From: CAYUST01 sp964447535
GTDB lineage: Bacteria > Patescibacteriota > Gracilibacteria > Absconditabacterales > Absconditicoccaceae
Reading direction: 5' to 3'
Length of the DNA stretch: 64,000 nt
Assembly (NCBI GenBank): GCA_964447535.1
Contig: CAYUST010000003.1
Location: 1 to 64,000, forward strand
Both the position numbers and the translations under genes were made by a program. Within the stretch, counting starts at the first letter, position 1, and each line of letters begins with the position of its first letter. The notes below the pieces were generated by a model that did not search any database, was not told where the DNA came from, and saw nothing but the letters and a program-made list of their open reading frames with translations. Of the stretch, positions 8,705 to 17,761 are shown piece after piece.

Positions 8705-8733
8705 ATAGTAAGAAAATGTAAAATATTTGTCAA
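8705..8733 (-). promoter_or_regulatory. Promoter of the sortase operon
   Basis: Minus-strand TTGACA (8728-8733) and TACTAT (8705-8710), spacer 17 bp, reading toward the sortase gene. Confidence 0.55.
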
Positions 8734-8807
8734 AAATATGTAAACAAAACGATTATTTTAATTGACAAAAAGCACGTAATCGACTCAATTTTTCTTTTTT
8801 TTGGCAT

Positions 8808-8832
8808 AAAAAAAGAAAGGGCGCACAGCCCT
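8808..8832 (-). terminator. Intrinsic terminator downstream of the RNase P RNA region
   Basis: Stem AGGGC/GCCCT with a 5-nt loop (8818-8832), followed on the minus strand by TTTCTTTTTTT. It would stop transcripts coming from rnpB through the repeat array. Confidence 0.7.
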
Positions 8833-8868
8833 CCCCATGTATCTTAAATTCGAAGAATCGGCCTACCC

Positions 8869-9117
8869 CATAAGCCCGATTCTGTGTTTGCCGACCCCCA
8901 AAGATACGTAGTAGCTTTGGAGGAGAGGCTTATACTTCATGAACAAGAACTATTCCTACACCCTATTCTTTATAAAAAAAAGGAGCTTACTCCATAAGCC
9001 CGATTCTGTGTTTGCCGACCCCCAAAGATACGTAGTAGCTTTGGAGGAGAGGCTTATACTTCATGAACAAGAACTATTCCTACACCCTATTCTTTATAAA
9101 AAAAAAGGAGCTTACTC
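8869..9117 (-). repeat. Tandem repeat derived from the RNase P RNA 3' end
   Basis: Two adjacent units of 124 and 125 bases, 8869-8992 and 8993-9117, are almost identical; the only length difference is in an A-run. Each unit begins with CCATAAGCCCGATTCTGTG, the complement of the conserved RNase P RNA 3' sequence, and the same 19 bases occur a third time at 9118-9136 inside the intact rnpB gene. The unit also contains an inverted CCTCCAAAG/CTTTGGGGG pair. The copy next to the gene keeps the GGAGTAAGCTCC hairpin and T-run; the far copy has GGGGTAGGCC instead. Confidence 0.85.
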
Positions 9118-9456
9118 CATAAGCCCGATTCTGTGTTAATATGACATTTCTCTCGATCGTCTCGAGGACGATATCTAGCACGACCCCCGTATTGCTACGA
9201 AGTACGCTTGCACGAAAGTACCGTTGACCACTCGCCAGGTCATCGACCAGGCTGAGGAGGACTAGCAGACGTGAGTCCGCATGTCCGCGTTGCACCTTTT
9301 TTCTCCCAAGGGAAAATAGTTTTCGTCTCTGTGGCACTTGAGTTTGCCCGGTTTCCCGACGCTCCAGCAACCGTTAGATGCTACTTGTTTGGTTCGTGTC
9401 GGGACTTTCCTCGCTGAGATGCCGAACATCCCAGGGTGTCATAGGAGTAAGCCAAG
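9107..9456 (-). ncRNA. rnpB: RNase P RNA (type A)
   Basis: Catalytic RNA of RNase P, which trims the 5' leader of pre-tRNAs. On the minus strand the conserved GAGGAAAGTCC block (CR I) lies near the 5' end and ACAGAATCGGGCTTATGG near the 3' end, preceded by typical GC-rich stems. The ends pair: GCTTACTCC at the 5' side (9444-9452) with GGAGTAAGC at the 3' side (9110-9118) gives a perfect 9-bp P1. GGAGTAAGCTCC followed by a T-run makes the 3' end coincide with a terminator. Exact ends are uncertain by a few bases. The protein partner rnpA is at 31190-31660. Confidence 0.92.
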
Positions 9457-9552
9457 GGTAAGTGTGCACAAAGCAGGGGTATTTTCAAGTTGAAAACGTA
9501 CGCAAAATACATAGACTGATCGGACAAGTTTTATTCCCTTGGTCATATTGTC

Positions 9553-9777
9553 ATGAAAACGTTACTTATTGGAGTTATGTTGGTAGCTGGTATTATTTTT
9601 GTGAGTTGTGTTATGTTGATGAGCCCCAAAGGTGGTTTGGGCATGGGACTCGCAGGTATGGCAGGAAGTAGTGAATATGGGAGCAAAAAATCTCTCGAAC
9701 ATACCCTCAAGCGCACAGCATATGTTACTGTTGTGTTGTTTGTTGCAAGCAGTATTGCGTTACCATACGTTGACTAA
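9553..9777 (+). CDS. secG: Preprotein translocase subunit SecG
   Basis: A 74-residue inner-membrane protein, the non-essential third subunit of the SecYEG channel. It has the family plan: an N-terminal membrane segment (LLIGVMLVAGIIFVSCVMLM), the conserved cytoplasmic loop SPKGGLGMGLAGMAGSSEYG, then KKSLEHTLKRTAYVTVVLFVASSIAL as the second segment. Loop wording (GxxxGGGSxE-type) and length fit SecG well. No TGA codon. The SBP gene follows about 70 bases downstream on the same strand. Confidence 0.88.
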   Translation: MKTLLIGVMLVAGIIFVSCVMLMSPKGGLGMGLAGMAGSSEYGSKKSLEHTLKRTAYVTVVLFVASSIALPYVD

Positions 9778-9847
9778 TATGTGTACTCTATGCGTACTCT
9801 CCCTCCAGGGATAGTTGCGCATTTTTTTTGTTTCTTGTGATGCAATC

Positions 9848-11815
9848 ATGATTTTATGAATTCGTAGTCGCTACTCTCGATATTGGATATTGTTTTTGGT
9901 CTGGTGAGTATTGAGTATTCACGTAGGCTATCTCTATACCTCTTTTTCGGCAGACAAAGATAGTAGCAAAGGTGGCACCTTTATAGAAGCCTCTCTCCAG
10001 CCCATCAATTACCTCCCCTATCTCACGACCGAAGAAAATGATCTTTTCTACCAAAGTTTATTGTTTCAAGGATGTCTCTATCCAACCGTTTCTGGGACAG
10101 ATATTCTCTACCGTGAAGAGCTCTGTACGGTCACTACCAAAGATTATAAACTCTTCACTATTACTCCCAAAGCAGACATTGCTTGGTCTGATGGGGTAGA
10201 TATGACACTCAATGACTTGCTATTCACCTACAAAACGCTTCTCAAAGACAATTATCGAAATATTAGTAGCCTTGAACCCTACAAAAACATTACGGTCCAA
10301 GCAAATGAAGACAACACTGCGCTCAATGTTGCCTTTCCTCAAGCCAGTATCGATAATATTATTTTCTTTACGAATTTTATTTTGCCAGCACACTTGCTAG
10401 CAAATCAGTCGCTCGAATCATATATCCAGACCTTCCACGACCAGCCTGTAGGCACCTCATGTGGTAGATTACAGCCTATTGAAAATGATCCTACGAGTGT
10501 CGTGTTTGATCTCGCCAAATGTGATGATATGTACTTGAAGTTCTATCAAGTCAAACAATTTACTCGTGAAGAAGAACTCCTCAATTATACGACGAGTAAG
10601 GAAAATACGATTGATTTGATCATTTCCCCAATTACCTACGCAGGCTACCGTCCCAATCAAGTAGTCACCAACAAATTTTCTACCCTCTTCTTCAATACGA
10701 GACGTGTGAGCGCACCGGTGAGACAGTGGCTCGCTCGCTGGGCAAGTCAACAACAATTCCCAAAAGCATCTGGCCAATATCTCGTCAAAGATCAATACCT
10801 CTTTGATGCGTTTGTCCCTGCAGATCAAGTTACCCAGTCGTTGACTGCTGCACTTGCGACGCTGCAAGCACCTGCGCCAACTACTCTTCAGACACTGCCT
10901 GATACTATTTCACGAGCAGGAGATGCGGGTGAACAAGTCTATCAACTCTCTACAGGCATCACTGATAAACTCACGCTCAAAATGCAATTTGCACAAGTGT
11001 TTGATAAAGTCTCTATCACGTTCAATAATGGGGTAGAATATTTCCCTGAATCATTTGATCCAACTGCGAAAACCACGCTCTACAATTTCAATCCCACCTT
11101 TAGAAATATTGCACCGGGCAAAAATACGTACACAATCAAAGGATACCTAAATGGCACACATATTGCTACCTTTACCTTGGTCGTTTCGTATCTGTCACAA
11201 CCTACTTCTGCGGTTGCAGGAACGGATGCTGAAAATGGTGCGAAGAGTATCAATCCTCTCAAGCTCATCTATTTCGATGATCCATTCAACAAAGTCATAA
11301 TACAAGACCTCGTAGCGTTGTTGAGCGGACAAGGTCTCGCAGAAACAATCCTCATTGAAGGATACCACGAACCCGATGTCTTCGCAGGCAAACTGGCTTC
11401 CAAAGACTATGATATTGCACTCAGGACTATCGCTATGGGATTGCGCAAAGATGTGGGTAATCTCTTTTTGACAGACAATGCAGATATCAATCCCTCACTC
11501 TATACCAACCCCGAACTCAGTACGGCAATTAGTAATTATTTCCTCGCATCAGAAAAAGAAAAAGGGAAATATAAACTCCAAATTGATGCAATCTACAGAC
11601 AAGATACTCCCTTTGTCTTGCTAGGTAAACAACTCTCATCGATCAACATCAGACAACAACTCGACTTCCCCTATCCGTATAGACTCTATGTATTGGGATG
11701 GAGAAAAGATTTCTTGCGCAATATTATGCTCTTCAAGCACCTCAGCGTCAATCGAGATAAGGTTTTTGACAAAGCAAATCTTGAAAACTTCTTGCGTACT
11801 CATAATATAAAATAA
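9848..11815 (+). CDS. Family 5 extracellular solute-binding protein (oligopeptide type)
   Basis: A 655-residue surface protein of the SBP family 5 (OppA/DppA-like), which binds peptides for ABC import. Starting at ATG 9848 gives a membrane anchor (SRYWILFLVWGVLSIHVGYLY), not a lipobox. The family region is visible in TPKADIAWSDGVDMTLNDLLFTYKTLL (about residues 100-125) and, near the end, LGKQLSSINIRQQLDFPYPYRLY. Between them lies an insert (roughly residues 370-440) with a beta-rich stretch NPTFRNIAPGKNTYTIKGYLN unlike the canonical fold. Two TGAs near the start (ILGIRS, VWGVLS) hide the true start under the standard code. No permease or ATPase genes adjoin. Confidence 0.82.
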
Positions 11816-11861
11816 CCCCCCTCGCGAAATTCGTGTATTTGTTTATTTGGCTATTTGATTT

Positions 11862-12503
11862 ATGATCTATCTCATCTTCTTGGCGCTCATCTTTGTGATT
11901 TCTATTTCGTTGCATGAATACGCGCATGCGTGGATGTCCAATCGCTTGGGAGATCCCACCCCTAGACTCCAAGGCAGACTCACACCAAATCCTCTAGTTC
12001 ATATTGATCCCATTGGATTCTTGTTGATTTTTTTGATTGGATTTGGCTGGGGAAGAGCGGTGATCGTCAATCCTGCTTATTACAAAAACACCCTCAGAGA
12101 TGAGCTCTTGGTTGCGCTTGCATGACCTGCTACCAACCTCTTGCTCGTCGTTTTCGCAAGTGCTATTATGTTGGCATATGGCAAAATATTTGGTGCTGGG
12201 GCATTGCTTGCGACCGACAATCTCGTCATTGCCTTCTGGGCACTCTTCGCTCAGATCAATGTAGCACTTGCAGTGTTTAATCTCTTGCCTATCTATCCTT
12301 TGGATGGATACAGAATTGTGAAATACCTCTATCCTCGTGTAGGGTATTGGATGGAAGAAAATAGACAAATCGTCACTATCGTATTATTAGCTTGTATTGC
12401 ACTCCCCTTCACAGGTGCATTCATCTCCAAAGGTATTTCAACGGTATCAGATGCTGTATTTGGTGCGATCCATGGATTCATGACCTTCCTCTTTTTTCTC
12501 TAA
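11862..12503 (+). CDS. M50 (site-2 protease) family membrane metalloprotease
   Basis: A 213-residue intramembrane zinc protease. Zinc ligands are seen in SISLHEYAHAWMSNRLGD (HExxH, residues 18-22) and in the later NLLPIYPLDGYRIVKYL (N-x2-P-x2-PLDG). Between them GPATNLLL is the third membrane signature, with its Gly encoded by TGA. The short form with six or so membrane segments and no PDZ domain belongs to the Rhomboid-unrelated 'FtsH-less' M50B group often annotated as site-2 protease. Its substrate is unknown. prfA follows 9 bases downstream, so the two are probably cotranscribed. Confidence 0.88.
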
Positions 12504-12512
12504 ACGTATCCC

Positions 12513-13589
12513 ATGATCGATAAATTACAATCAATTGCCACCACCTATGAATCATTGCAGGCACAACAATACGATCCTGCTGTCATTGGTGATATCAAAA
12601 AATCAATTGAAATAAGCAAACAACTCAATCAATTGCGTGATGCATACGAGCTTTACAAAGCTATCAAATCTGCTACCGAACAGCTCAATGAAGCGAGAGA
12701 AATCTTGCTCAACGAAAAAGATGCTGAGGTCTTGGAAATGGCACAATTGCAATTTGATGAAGCACAAGCACAACTCACCCACCTCGAAACACAAGTACAA
12801 ATCGTTCTCCTCCCCAAAGATCCCAACGATGACAGAAATATCTTCCTCGAGATCAGACCTTGAGCGGGTGGAGATGAAGCAGGACTCTTTGGTGCCGAAC
12901 TCCTACGCATGTATTTGAGATATGCGGAGAGACAGAACTGGAAGCCAGAGTTGATTGAGAATGATCTCAACGATGTCTGAGGTTTGAAATTTGCTATGCT
13001 CAAAATTGCGGGCAACAAAGTATATTCCAAGATGAAATTTGAATCTGGCGTCCATCGCGTCCAAAGAATTCCCGAGACCGAATCACAAGGGAGAATTCAT
13101 ACCTCTACGGTCACTGTGGCAGTAATGCCTGAGGTTGATGATGTAGAGATCGAAGTCAGACCTGAAGATCTCGAATATGACACCTTCGCAGCGTCCTCAG
13201 CAGGTGGACAAAACGCCAACAAAAACCAGACCGGCGTCCGCATCCACCACAAACCGACCGGCCTTATCGTCATGGGACAGGATTCCAAATCACAGCTCCA
13301 AAACAAAGAGAACGCACTCAAAGTACTCAAGTCCAGACTCTATCAAATGGAAATAGACAAACAACAAGCTGAGCAAAAAGCGCTGAGATTTGACCAAATC
13401 GGCACTTGAGACAGATCCGAGAAAATCCGCACCTACAATTTCCCCCAAGACCGCGTCACCGATCACCGCATCAAACAATCACGGTCCTACCTCCCCAACA
13501 TCATGGACGGCGACATCGACGACATCATGAACGCCCTCATCGTCGAAAACCAGATGAAGATGCTCGAAGAAGTGGGTACTAAGAGTTAA
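12513..13589 (+). CDS. prfA: Peptide chain release factor 1
   Basis: A 358-residue class I release factor that ends translation at UAA and UAG. Catalytic GGQ is in ASSAGGQNANKNQTG; the codon-recognition P-x-T motif appears as RVQRIPETESQGRIHTS, the form of RF1 rather than the SPF of RF2. GAGGDEAGLFGAELLRMY is also typical of the family. Three TGA codons occur, all at Gly sites (PGAGG, VGGLK, GTGDRS). An RF1 that ignores UGA is what a UGA-glycine organism needs; no RF2 gene is in the window. A TAA stop is followed directly by an intergenic repeat. Confidence 0.96.
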
Positions 13590-13684
13590 GAGTTGAGAAT
13601 TGAGATGTCATGCTTCGCTGCCGCTCAGCATTTAGGAAAATGTAAGCCATAGGGAATCCCTGACTTTTTTTTATGGGGAAAATG

Positions 13685-14038
13685 CTACCACAATCACGAC
13701 CTACAGCCGAAGCATTGTGTCATGCAACACAGCGTCACTTGAATCACGACATCTATTTTTTCTGCAGGGAAAGCATCAGTAAGTTTTTGAAGGAGCTCTT
13801 CGCGTACCGCAGGGATATTTTCGATTTGTTCAGGAGAAATATGCTCTGGTAAGATACGAAATTGAAAACTGATGACGCCCTCTTCGTTTGCTTTGATTCT
13901 CGTGCGAAAAGAGAGCTTGATGATCTCTCGAGCTTGTGGACTGAGGTTTAGTATTTTTAAAATAGCGTAGGTTGGCTCTTGATTGAGCGGAAGGTTGGCA
14001 AGTATCGTAATGGGAAAACAGACAAAAAGACATTGTAT
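13685..14038 (-). CDS. Hypothetical protein, start unclear (possible frameshift)
   Basis: A minus-strand frame reading ITILANLPLNQEPTYAILK ... ISPEQIENIPAVREELLQKL ... KIDVVIQVTLCCMTQCFGC and ending at TAG 13685 looks like genuine coding sequence with about 110 residues. However, no ATG, GTG or TTG lies between its upstream in-frame TAG (14039-14041) and the well-formed part. An ATG at 14033 is in another frame and would join it after a one-base change in a T- or C-run, so an indel (real or sequencing) is likely. I do not recognise the family. The clustered cysteines near the end are notable. Confidence 0.45.
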
Positions 14039-14063
14039 CTATTTGACAGCTATAGTCGAGTCA

Positions 14064-14096
14064 TAAAAAAAATCATACGAAGATGTTCGTACGATT
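14064..14096 (-). terminator. Intrinsic terminator of the small membrane protein gene
   Basis: Arms AATCATACGAA (14071-14081) and TTCGTACGATT (14086-14096), one mismatch, followed on the minus strand by seven T. Confidence 0.7.
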
Positions 14097-14110
14097 CCTC
14101 ACTTGTTGCA

Positions 14111-14302
14111 TTATATAATCGACTTGAACGCAAGTACTGATGCCAGCATAAGTCCAAAGATTACTGACAAGAATATGCACTTAAACTTACATCTTTTCCA
14201 GTCTCTCTTCTCCTTGGGTTGTACTAATTCCCAAGCGATACTTCCGGCGATATTACCAACTGCTGCACCTATAAATAAACCTATTACCATCATGGTTGTC
14301 AT
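14111..14302 (-). CDS. Small two-segment membrane protein
   Basis: A 63-residue protein with two hydrophobic segments, MTTMMVIGLFIGAAVGNIAGSIAW and FKCIFLSVIFGLMLASVLAF, separated by a basic loop (PKEKRDWKRCK). Glycine spacing in the first segment (GLFIGAAVGNIAGS) suggests close helix packing. A longer start at 14329 would overlap the -10 box, so ATG 14302 is chosen. It has its own promoter and terminator and forms a single-gene unit. Function unknown. Confidence 0.7.
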   Translation of the reverse strand: MTTMMVIGLFIGAAVGNIAGSIAWELVQPKEKRDWKRCKFKCIFLSVIFGLMLASVLAFKSII

Positions 14303-14327
14303 AAAAATGATTTTTTTGTGTACAAAC

Positions 14328-14355
14328 AATATAATTATATCTATATAAATGTCAA
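14328..14355 (-). promoter_or_regulatory. Promoter of the small membrane protein gene
   Basis: Minus-strand TTGACA (14350-14355) and TATATT (14328-14333), spacer 16 bp. Confidence 0.7.
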
Positions 14356-14448
14356 TACCATTTTTTGTCGTTTATGATTATCTTTCTCCTCTTGCAGAAC
14401 GACTTTTTCGGTTTAGAATACATAGCTTTTATCATCTACAATACACCC

Positions 14449-14709
14449 ATGCAAAAAACATTCACTACGCAAGAAGCAGAAAAAATAGCAACACTTCTCG
14501 GAATTGATTGGGCCATCTGTGGATTTGACCTCGCTCAATTTACCGCTGGCATGAACGTCGAACTCGAACACGGAGCACGTGATCCTGAGACAGATGTCAC
14601 TCATGATGACGCACTCACTACCGGTAAAATTGCATGGGCACATCTCAAAGAACTCCCCAACTATTATACACTTTTGGATGAAATGGAAAAACAAGCGGAA
14701 GGTAAATAA
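14449..14709 (+). CDS. DUF5661-like small protein
   Basis: An 86-residue soluble protein. TTQEAEKIATLLGIDW and FTAGMNVELEHGARDPETDVTHDD followed by GKIAWAHLKELPNYYTLLDEME match the pattern of the DUF5661 family, small proteins of unknown function common in CPR bacteria and in phages. The ATG at 14449 is the first start with the family N-terminus directly after it. It precedes a membrane protein gene by 32 bases on the same strand. Confidence 0.72.
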   Translation: MQKTFTTQEAEKIATLLGIDWAICGFDLAQFTAGMNVELEHGARDPETDVTHDDALTTGKIAWAHLKELPNYYTLLDEMEKQAEGK

Positions 14710-14741
14710 CTCCTCTATTTTACCATATCACAAAAATCACC

Positions 14742-15107
14742 ATGTACTCCCATAAACGGCTCTATCGGACACCTAGAGTACTTTCCCTGCTATTTCTCCT
14801 GTTCATGTTGTTACTCTCTCTTGATGTCTTTGATCCATCCTATACGTGGCAAGAAATGCTCATCTGATTTATCATGCACAATATCCCGACCCTCATCGTA
14901 TGAACACTCGTCGCCATTGCTCGGAAACATGAGTTAGTAGGCGCAATTTCTTTCGCAGGGCTGGCATTACTCTATTTGTGCTTTGTGGCTCGGTCAGCAT
15001 ATCAGGACTGATTTGAACGATATTTACTTGCACGAACTATTGAAATTAGTGGACTTCTCTGTCTCATTGCGCGACTTTTTCGGAAATGAAGACAAATTAA
15101 AAAATAG
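14742..15107 (+). CDS. Four-segment hypothetical membrane protein
   Basis: A 121-residue protein with about four hydrophobic segments: VLSLLFLLFMLLLSLDVF, FIMHNIPTLIVGTLVAIA, GAISFAGLALLYLCFVA and EISGLLCLIARLF. A basic N-terminus (MYSHKRLYRTPR) and a basic tail suggest both ends in the cytoplasm. Four TGA codons break it under the standard code. The plan resembles small membrane proteins that are widespread in CPR genomes, but I cannot name a function. The MgtC gene follows 65 bases on. Confidence 0.7.
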
Positions 15108-15172
15108 TAAAATAGACTACCATATGTGCGACATTTCTCTATGCTCTACACAATTTTATCACCTGAGTCAAC

Positions 15173-15667
15173 ATGGAGACATTAGCACTATTTTTCTCAT
15201 CACTTGAGTGACAGTTTTTATTTAATATTATTTTTTGTCTCCTCATTGGCACAGCTATGGGACTTGAGAGACAAATCAAAGGCAAGGATGCAGGTATCCG
15301 CACCTTCTGTTTTGTGATACTGGGAGCCATGGTCTTCACCTTCATCTCGCATCAAGTAGATGCCCAATCTACTTCGAGAATTGCAGCACAAATTGTCACG
15401 TGAATTGGTTTCTTGGGAGCGTGACTGATTATCAAAGACTCTGAAAGCTCTCAAATCAAAAATCTTACCACCGCTGCGAGTATTTGGTATGCTGGAGCAA
15501 TTGGGATGTTGATTGGTTTCAATTTCTATGTCCTTGCTGCTTTCTCTGCGCTAGGCGCGCTCGCTGTACCACACTTCTCTAGAGTGATAAGCAGACAATT
15601 TGATCCTACCAAAAAATATGGTACTCCCCACGAAGAAGAAGACACAGAGCCAAATCATAAACACTAA
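15173..15667 (+). CDS. MgtC/SapB family membrane protein
   Basis: A 164-residue protein of the MgtC family. The signature LIGTAMGLERQIKGKDAGIRTFCFVILGAMVFT (residues about 25-57) is intact, followed by AQIVTGIGFLGAGLIIKD and the last segments. MgtC proteins modulate ATP synthase or Mg2+ homeostasis in intracellular pathogens; members outside that setting are uncharacterised. The C-terminal cytoplasmic domain of classical MgtC is missing; the protein ends in an acidic tail (HEEEDTEPNHKH). Three TGA codons occur. Its stop overlaps by four bases the stop of the convergent thioredoxin gene. Confidence 0.85.
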
Positions 15668-15969
15668 ATCTGTTCTTGGATTCACTGCCAGAGTGACTTG
15701 AGATCAGCTCCTACAACTTTTTTGACCTCGACACCATCTTTGAAGATCTTGAACGTTGGCATACCGGTGATGCCTTGCTTCATAGCAATTTCTTGTTCCT
15801 CATCGACATCGACCTTGTATATGGTTGCATGTGCTCAAAGTTTAGCTTGCATATCATCGAGATAGGGTGCGACCATTTTGCATGGACCACATCGCTCCGC
15901 AAAGAAATCAATGACGACCACACCGTTTTGGATAGCAGCATCGAAAGTGGTCTGGGTAAGTTTTTGCAT
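15664..15969 (-). CDS. trxA: Thioredoxin
   Basis: A 101-residue thioredoxin that reduces protein disulfides in the cytoplasm. The active site reads FFAERCGPCKMVAPYL (CGPC, residues about 29-32) with Arg in place of the usual Trp before the first Cys. The cis-Pro loop GITGMPTFKIFKDG and the closing LKSLWQGIQEQI are present. Two TGAs encode Gly (KLGAHA, WQGIQ). The gene is convergent with mgtC and upstream of it lies the DUF134-like gene on the same strand. Confidence 0.92.
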
Positions 15970-15994
15970 GGTATTATACTAATACATAATAAAT

Positions 15995-16300
15995 CTAAGC
16001 ACTACAAACAAAGTGAAGAACTGTAGGAGAGATAAGAGCGCAGGCCAGTTTGGAACGAGCTGACGCATAAATGCCTGCATACACCGTCTTGGAGACAACC
16101 ATCTTGGCACACGCCTGCGCCATAGTCAACTGGTCAATATCCTGCCAGACAATCGCCTGCAACTCCTCTGGTAACAAATCAATCTGTGGCAGTTGTTTGA
16201 GAGCAGTTTTGTTCAGTCACACAGGACCAAAACACTGACATGCCATCTGCTCTACTTTGATTTTGACTTTTCTGCAAATCTTTTTTCTGCCTACGGTCAT
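15995..16300 (-). CDS. DUF134-like putative DNA-binding protein
   Basis: A 101-residue protein resembling the UPF0251/DUF134 family of small putative DNA-binding proteins. Seen: a basic N-terminus (MTVGRKKICRKVKIK), a CQCFGPVGL turn, then a helix-turn-helix-like block LPEELQAIVWQDIDQLTMAQACAKMVVSKTVY and ASARSKLACALI, in the order expected for the family (L..eE..A..L.D......eAa..M.vS..T......AR.K.A.AL). One TGA encodes Gly (PVGL). It ends 25 bases before the thioredoxin start and may share its transcript, which would suggest a redox or metal-linked regulator (inference). Confidence 0.7.
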
Positions 16301-16597
16301 CTACTCTCACTATGAATAAAAGAATATGTTCTGTAATGTAATACAGAATTCTTTTTCGATTGCAAGTAGATTTTAGAATATATTCGGAAATAAAGCCCCG
16401 TGCTTTTGGGGAGCGAAATATAACCCCTCATCAAAGATAAGGGGTCATTGTGTCAATCACAAAAGCTTCACGTAAAAAGATCACTGCGTTACGATTATGG
16501 AAACGAATCCCGCAAGCCATAGGCAGCGGGATAATTATATCAATCAAAAAATAAGCTTCACTACGTGAAGCTTTTAGTGAAGATGTAAATAAAAAAA
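16301..16597. repeat. Intergenic cluster of hairpin repeats, no gene
   Basis: No gene seen. At least three hairpins occur: ACCCCTCATC...AAGGGGT (about 16424-16447), a CCCGCAAGCCATAGGCAGCGGG element (about 16509-16530) that recurs inverted near 27480, and AGCTTCACTACGTGAAGCT (about 16554-16572). The stretch looks like a mosaic of small palindromic repeats. Confidence 0.6.
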
Positions 16598-16619
16598 CTC
16601 CCTGCGCATGCGCAGGGAG
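16598..16619 (-). terminator. Terminator of pyrF, 22-bp perfect palindrome
   Basis: CTCCCTGCGCA/TGCGCAGGGAG is a perfect palindrome just after the pyrF stop; on the minus strand seven T follow. A textbook intrinsic terminator. Confidence 0.85.
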
Positions 16620-16643
16620 GAAAGAAGTTTATATCATTTTCGA

Positions 16644-17576
16644 TTATGCAGCTTTTGCACGCTCGATCTCATTGTTCATAGTTATGATACGCTCGACTGT
16701 AGCATCTGCAGCTTCATCCTGACCTGCAGGAATGTTGTTTGCATCCCACGGATGGGTAAGCCCAGAAGATGAATTGATCCGAACTAAGTGCATCGGATAG
16801 TTGAACTTTCTCAAGATATGAACTACTTCAGCTACTGAACCACCTTGTTTGCCACAGCCAGGAATCAACAACGGTACTGGAGTATCTGCAAATTGTGCAA
16901 TCACATTCTGAAAGTGAAATATCGATTCTGGGCGATCACTTATACCTACAACAGCCCCCACATTGGGATACTGCGACGTAAGTTCAGTGAGCCATTCTGC
17001 TACGTGTAAATACAATGGGAAACCTGATACTCCCATAGGCTTCGTTTGCAAACGATTGCTGCCGGGATTGGAAGTCAGACACAACACGTACGCACCTTTC
17101 GTTGGATCCTTTAGAAACGGTAATACCGAATCATCGCCCATGTACGGAGATACGGTGATTGCATCGAAATCCCAATTATGCAAGATGTCTTGTGCATAGT
17201 TTTCACTACTCTTGCCGATATCTCCACGCTTGGCATCACCGATGGTGATAGTATTCATCAAGAGTTCATGCCCTCCATGGGTCCCATTTACCTGTTTCAA
17301 AATGAAGTCAAGTTCATCGAAGCCACGAAAATGTTTGTCATAATCACGTGGTCTGTTCATGGCTTCATAAAACCCAAGGTTGGGCTTGATGGCACCGATC
17401 GGAATCTTGGCAACACCTACTCTCATCATCACAGCATACATACTCATCACAGCATACATATAATTTCCCCACAGCCACTTGTGTAAGGCAGGATTAGGAT
17501 CCATACCCAAACATAATGAGGAGGGATTTGCTGCTAGTTTCTCCCGAAACGTCAGCTCTTTCCAGTTTTTTTCCAT
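16644..17576 (-). CDS. pyrF: Orotidine 5'-phosphate decarboxylase, type 2
   Basis: A 310-residue enzyme of the PyrF type 2 group, converting OMP to UMP in pyrimidine synthesis. Seen: SSLCLGMDPN at the first strand, GAIKPNLGFYEAM, the catalytic DAKRGDIGKSSENYA (D-x-K-x2-D) and the later LLIPGCGKQGG phosphate-binding loop. Length is typical of type 2. Residues near 40 contain a direct duplication MYAVM-S-MYAVM, matching a repeated stretch at DNA level (about 17425-17460). No TGA codons. Own promoter and terminator, so transcribed alone; no other pyrimidine genes are near, suggesting salvage of orotate or OMP precursors from a host. Confidence 0.9.
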   Translation of the reverse strand: MEKNWKELTFREKLAANPSSLCLGMDPNPALHKWLWGNYMYAVMSMYAVMMRVGVAKIPIGAIKPNLGFYEAMNRPRDYDKHFRGFDELDFILKQVNGTHGGHELLMNTITIGDAKRGDIGKSSENYAQDILHNWDFDAITVSPYMGDDSVLPFLKDPTKGAYVLCLTSNPGSNRLQTKPMGVSGFPLYLHVAEWLTELTSQYPNVGAVVGISDRPESIFHFQNVIAQFADTPVPLLIPGCGKQGGSVAEVVHILRKFNYPMHLVRINSSSGLTHPWDANNIPAGQDEAADATVERIITMNNEIERAKAA

Positions 17577-17660
17577 AAATATTGTTTTTAATTTTTTTTA
17601 CATAATGTGAAGGTACTTCCTGCTCTCTCGAAAAGAGAAGACAGAAAATCGTGAAAAGTG

Positions 17661-17688
17661 TTTATATTTATTATGTATTATAAGTCAA
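17661..17688 (-). promoter_or_regulatory. Promoter of pyrF
   Basis: Minus-strand TTGACT (17683-17688) and TATAAA (17661-17666), spacer 16 bp. Confidence 0.65.
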
Positions 17689-17761
17689 TATAAAAGTATA
17701 TCTTGAAAAGACTATCCGCACGTGCGAGAGAGTTCGTTAAATACGTTGAGAGTTGAGTCAC

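Noticed and set aside
8939..9139. Small protein encoded across the RNase P repeats
   Set aside because: The frame arises from the duplicated RNA sequence and lacks a promoter in that direction.
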